Assembly: GCA_020442225.1 (NCBI GenBank)
Contig: JAGRKR010000133.1
Span: forward strand, 1 to 6,048
Length of the DNA stretch: 6,048 nucleotides
From: Hyphomicrobiaceae bacterium
GTDB lineage: Bacteria > Pseudomonadota > Alphaproteobacteria > Rhizobiales > Hyphomicrobiaceae
Direction of reading: 5' to 3'
Positions 5,943 through 6,048 of this stretch are shown piece by piece; position 1 is the first letter of the stretch; each line of letters starts with the position of its first letter. Position numbers and translations under genes: made by a program. The notes under the pieces were generated by a model. The model saw nothing but the letters and a program-made list of their open reading frames with translations. It was not told where the DNA came from and did not search any database.

Positions 5943-6048
5943 ATGGAACTGGCGGCCGCCCCCGTCGTTGTCGTAGCTGCCGTTCTGGAATCCACGACGT
6001 CGGGCGCGATTTTCGCTTTCGATGGCAGCGCTTCGCGCTACCATCTCG
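5943..6048 (+). CDS. Possible 5' end of a divergent hypothetical gene, cut by window edge
   Basis: From ATG 5943 the plus strand is open to the window end, giving 35 residues beginning MELAAAPVVVVAAVLES, a hydrophobic N terminus that could be a signal or membrane segment. GTG at 5931 is an in-frame alternative. Third positions are mostly G or C, as in the genes nearby. The only Shine-Dalgarno-like sequence is GAGAG about 13 bases before the ATG, which is weak. A TATAAT at 5842 would fit a divergent promoter about 90 bases upstream. The product is not recognised, and the opposite strand is also open here, so the call is tentative. Confidence 0.25.
   Translation, partial: MELAAAPVVVVAAVLESTTSGAIFAFDGSASRYHL

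Larger units (their letters stand above)
5451..6048. other. 598-base region without a convincing complete gene
   Basis: This is the leader side of terC. The minus strand has an open frame through most of it (6044 to 5457), but the translation is Arg/Pro/Gly-rich in a non-protein-like way and matches nothing I recognise. I see no tRNA, rRNA or CRISPR. The signals I can support are the AT-rich island at 5821-5848, the hairpin at 5857-5879, the terminator-like element at 5741-5764, a short inverted repeat TCAC-N6-GTGA at 5696-5709, and a possible start of a plus-strand gene near 5943. Conserved boxes of the yybP-ykoY manganese riboswitch (GGGGAGTAG and CAAGACC) were looked for and not found. Confidence 0.6.

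Noticed and set aside
5457..6044. A 195-codon minus-strand open frame ending 6 bases before terC
   Set aside because: Its position suggests an operon partner, but the translation is Arg/Pro/Gly-rich without domain or secondary-structure pattern, and it runs through the terminator-like hairpin at 5741-5764. An uncharacterised protein cannot be fully excluded.
1..6048. CRISPR arrays, tRNA or rRNA genes, insertion sequences or prophage attachment sites
   Set aside because: No regularly spaced repeats, no cloverleaf or rRNA-like sequence, no transposase reading frame and no terminal inverted or flanking direct repeats were seen.

Overview
The window is GC-rich with strong G/C preference at third codon positions, and its gene content (formyl-CoA transferase, oxalyl-CoA decarboxylase, an FCD-type GntR regulator, a YjbE-like TerC membrane protein) suggests a proteobacterium. 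An alphaproteobacterium of the Hyphomicrobiales (Bradyrhizobium/Xanthobacter-like) is my best guess, but this is inferred from content and composition and not from any marker gene.

All five convincing genes lie on the minus strand. Reading in the direction of transcription they are: a TerC/YjbE-family membrane protein (5450 to 4680), a GntR/FCD transcription regulator (4513 to 3827), oxalyl-CoA decarboxylase oxc (3732 to 2017), a PaiB-type FMN-binding regulator-like protein (1950 to 1303), and formyl-CoA:oxalate CoA-transferase frc (1269 to beyond base 1, cut by the window edge). The last four look like one transcription unit with gaps of 94, 66 and 33 bases. A candidate promoter with an overlapping palindrome sits just upstream of the GntR gene.

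The two enzymes form the known CoA-dependent oxalate catabolic cycle. Frc moves CoA from formyl-CoA to oxalate, giving oxalyl-CoA and formate. Oxc, a thiamine-diphosphate enzyme, decarboxylates oxalyl-CoA to formyl-CoA and CO2, which re-primes Frc. The net result is oxalate to formate plus CO2 with consumption of a proton. The GntR protein is the likely local regulator. The PaiB-like gene between the two enzyme genes is the unexpected member. No oxalate transporter or formate dehydrogenase is visible; they may lie beyond base 1 or elsewhere in the genome.

The last 600 bases (5451-6048) hold no convincing complete gene. They contain an AT-rich island with -10-like hexamers on both strands, a hairpin at 5857-5879, a terminator-like hairpin with a T-run on the minus strand at 5741-5764, and a weak candidate for the start of a plus-strand gene running off the right edge. 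The minus-strand elements could form a short RNA of about 75 nt or an attenuated leader of terC; this is the least explained part of the window.
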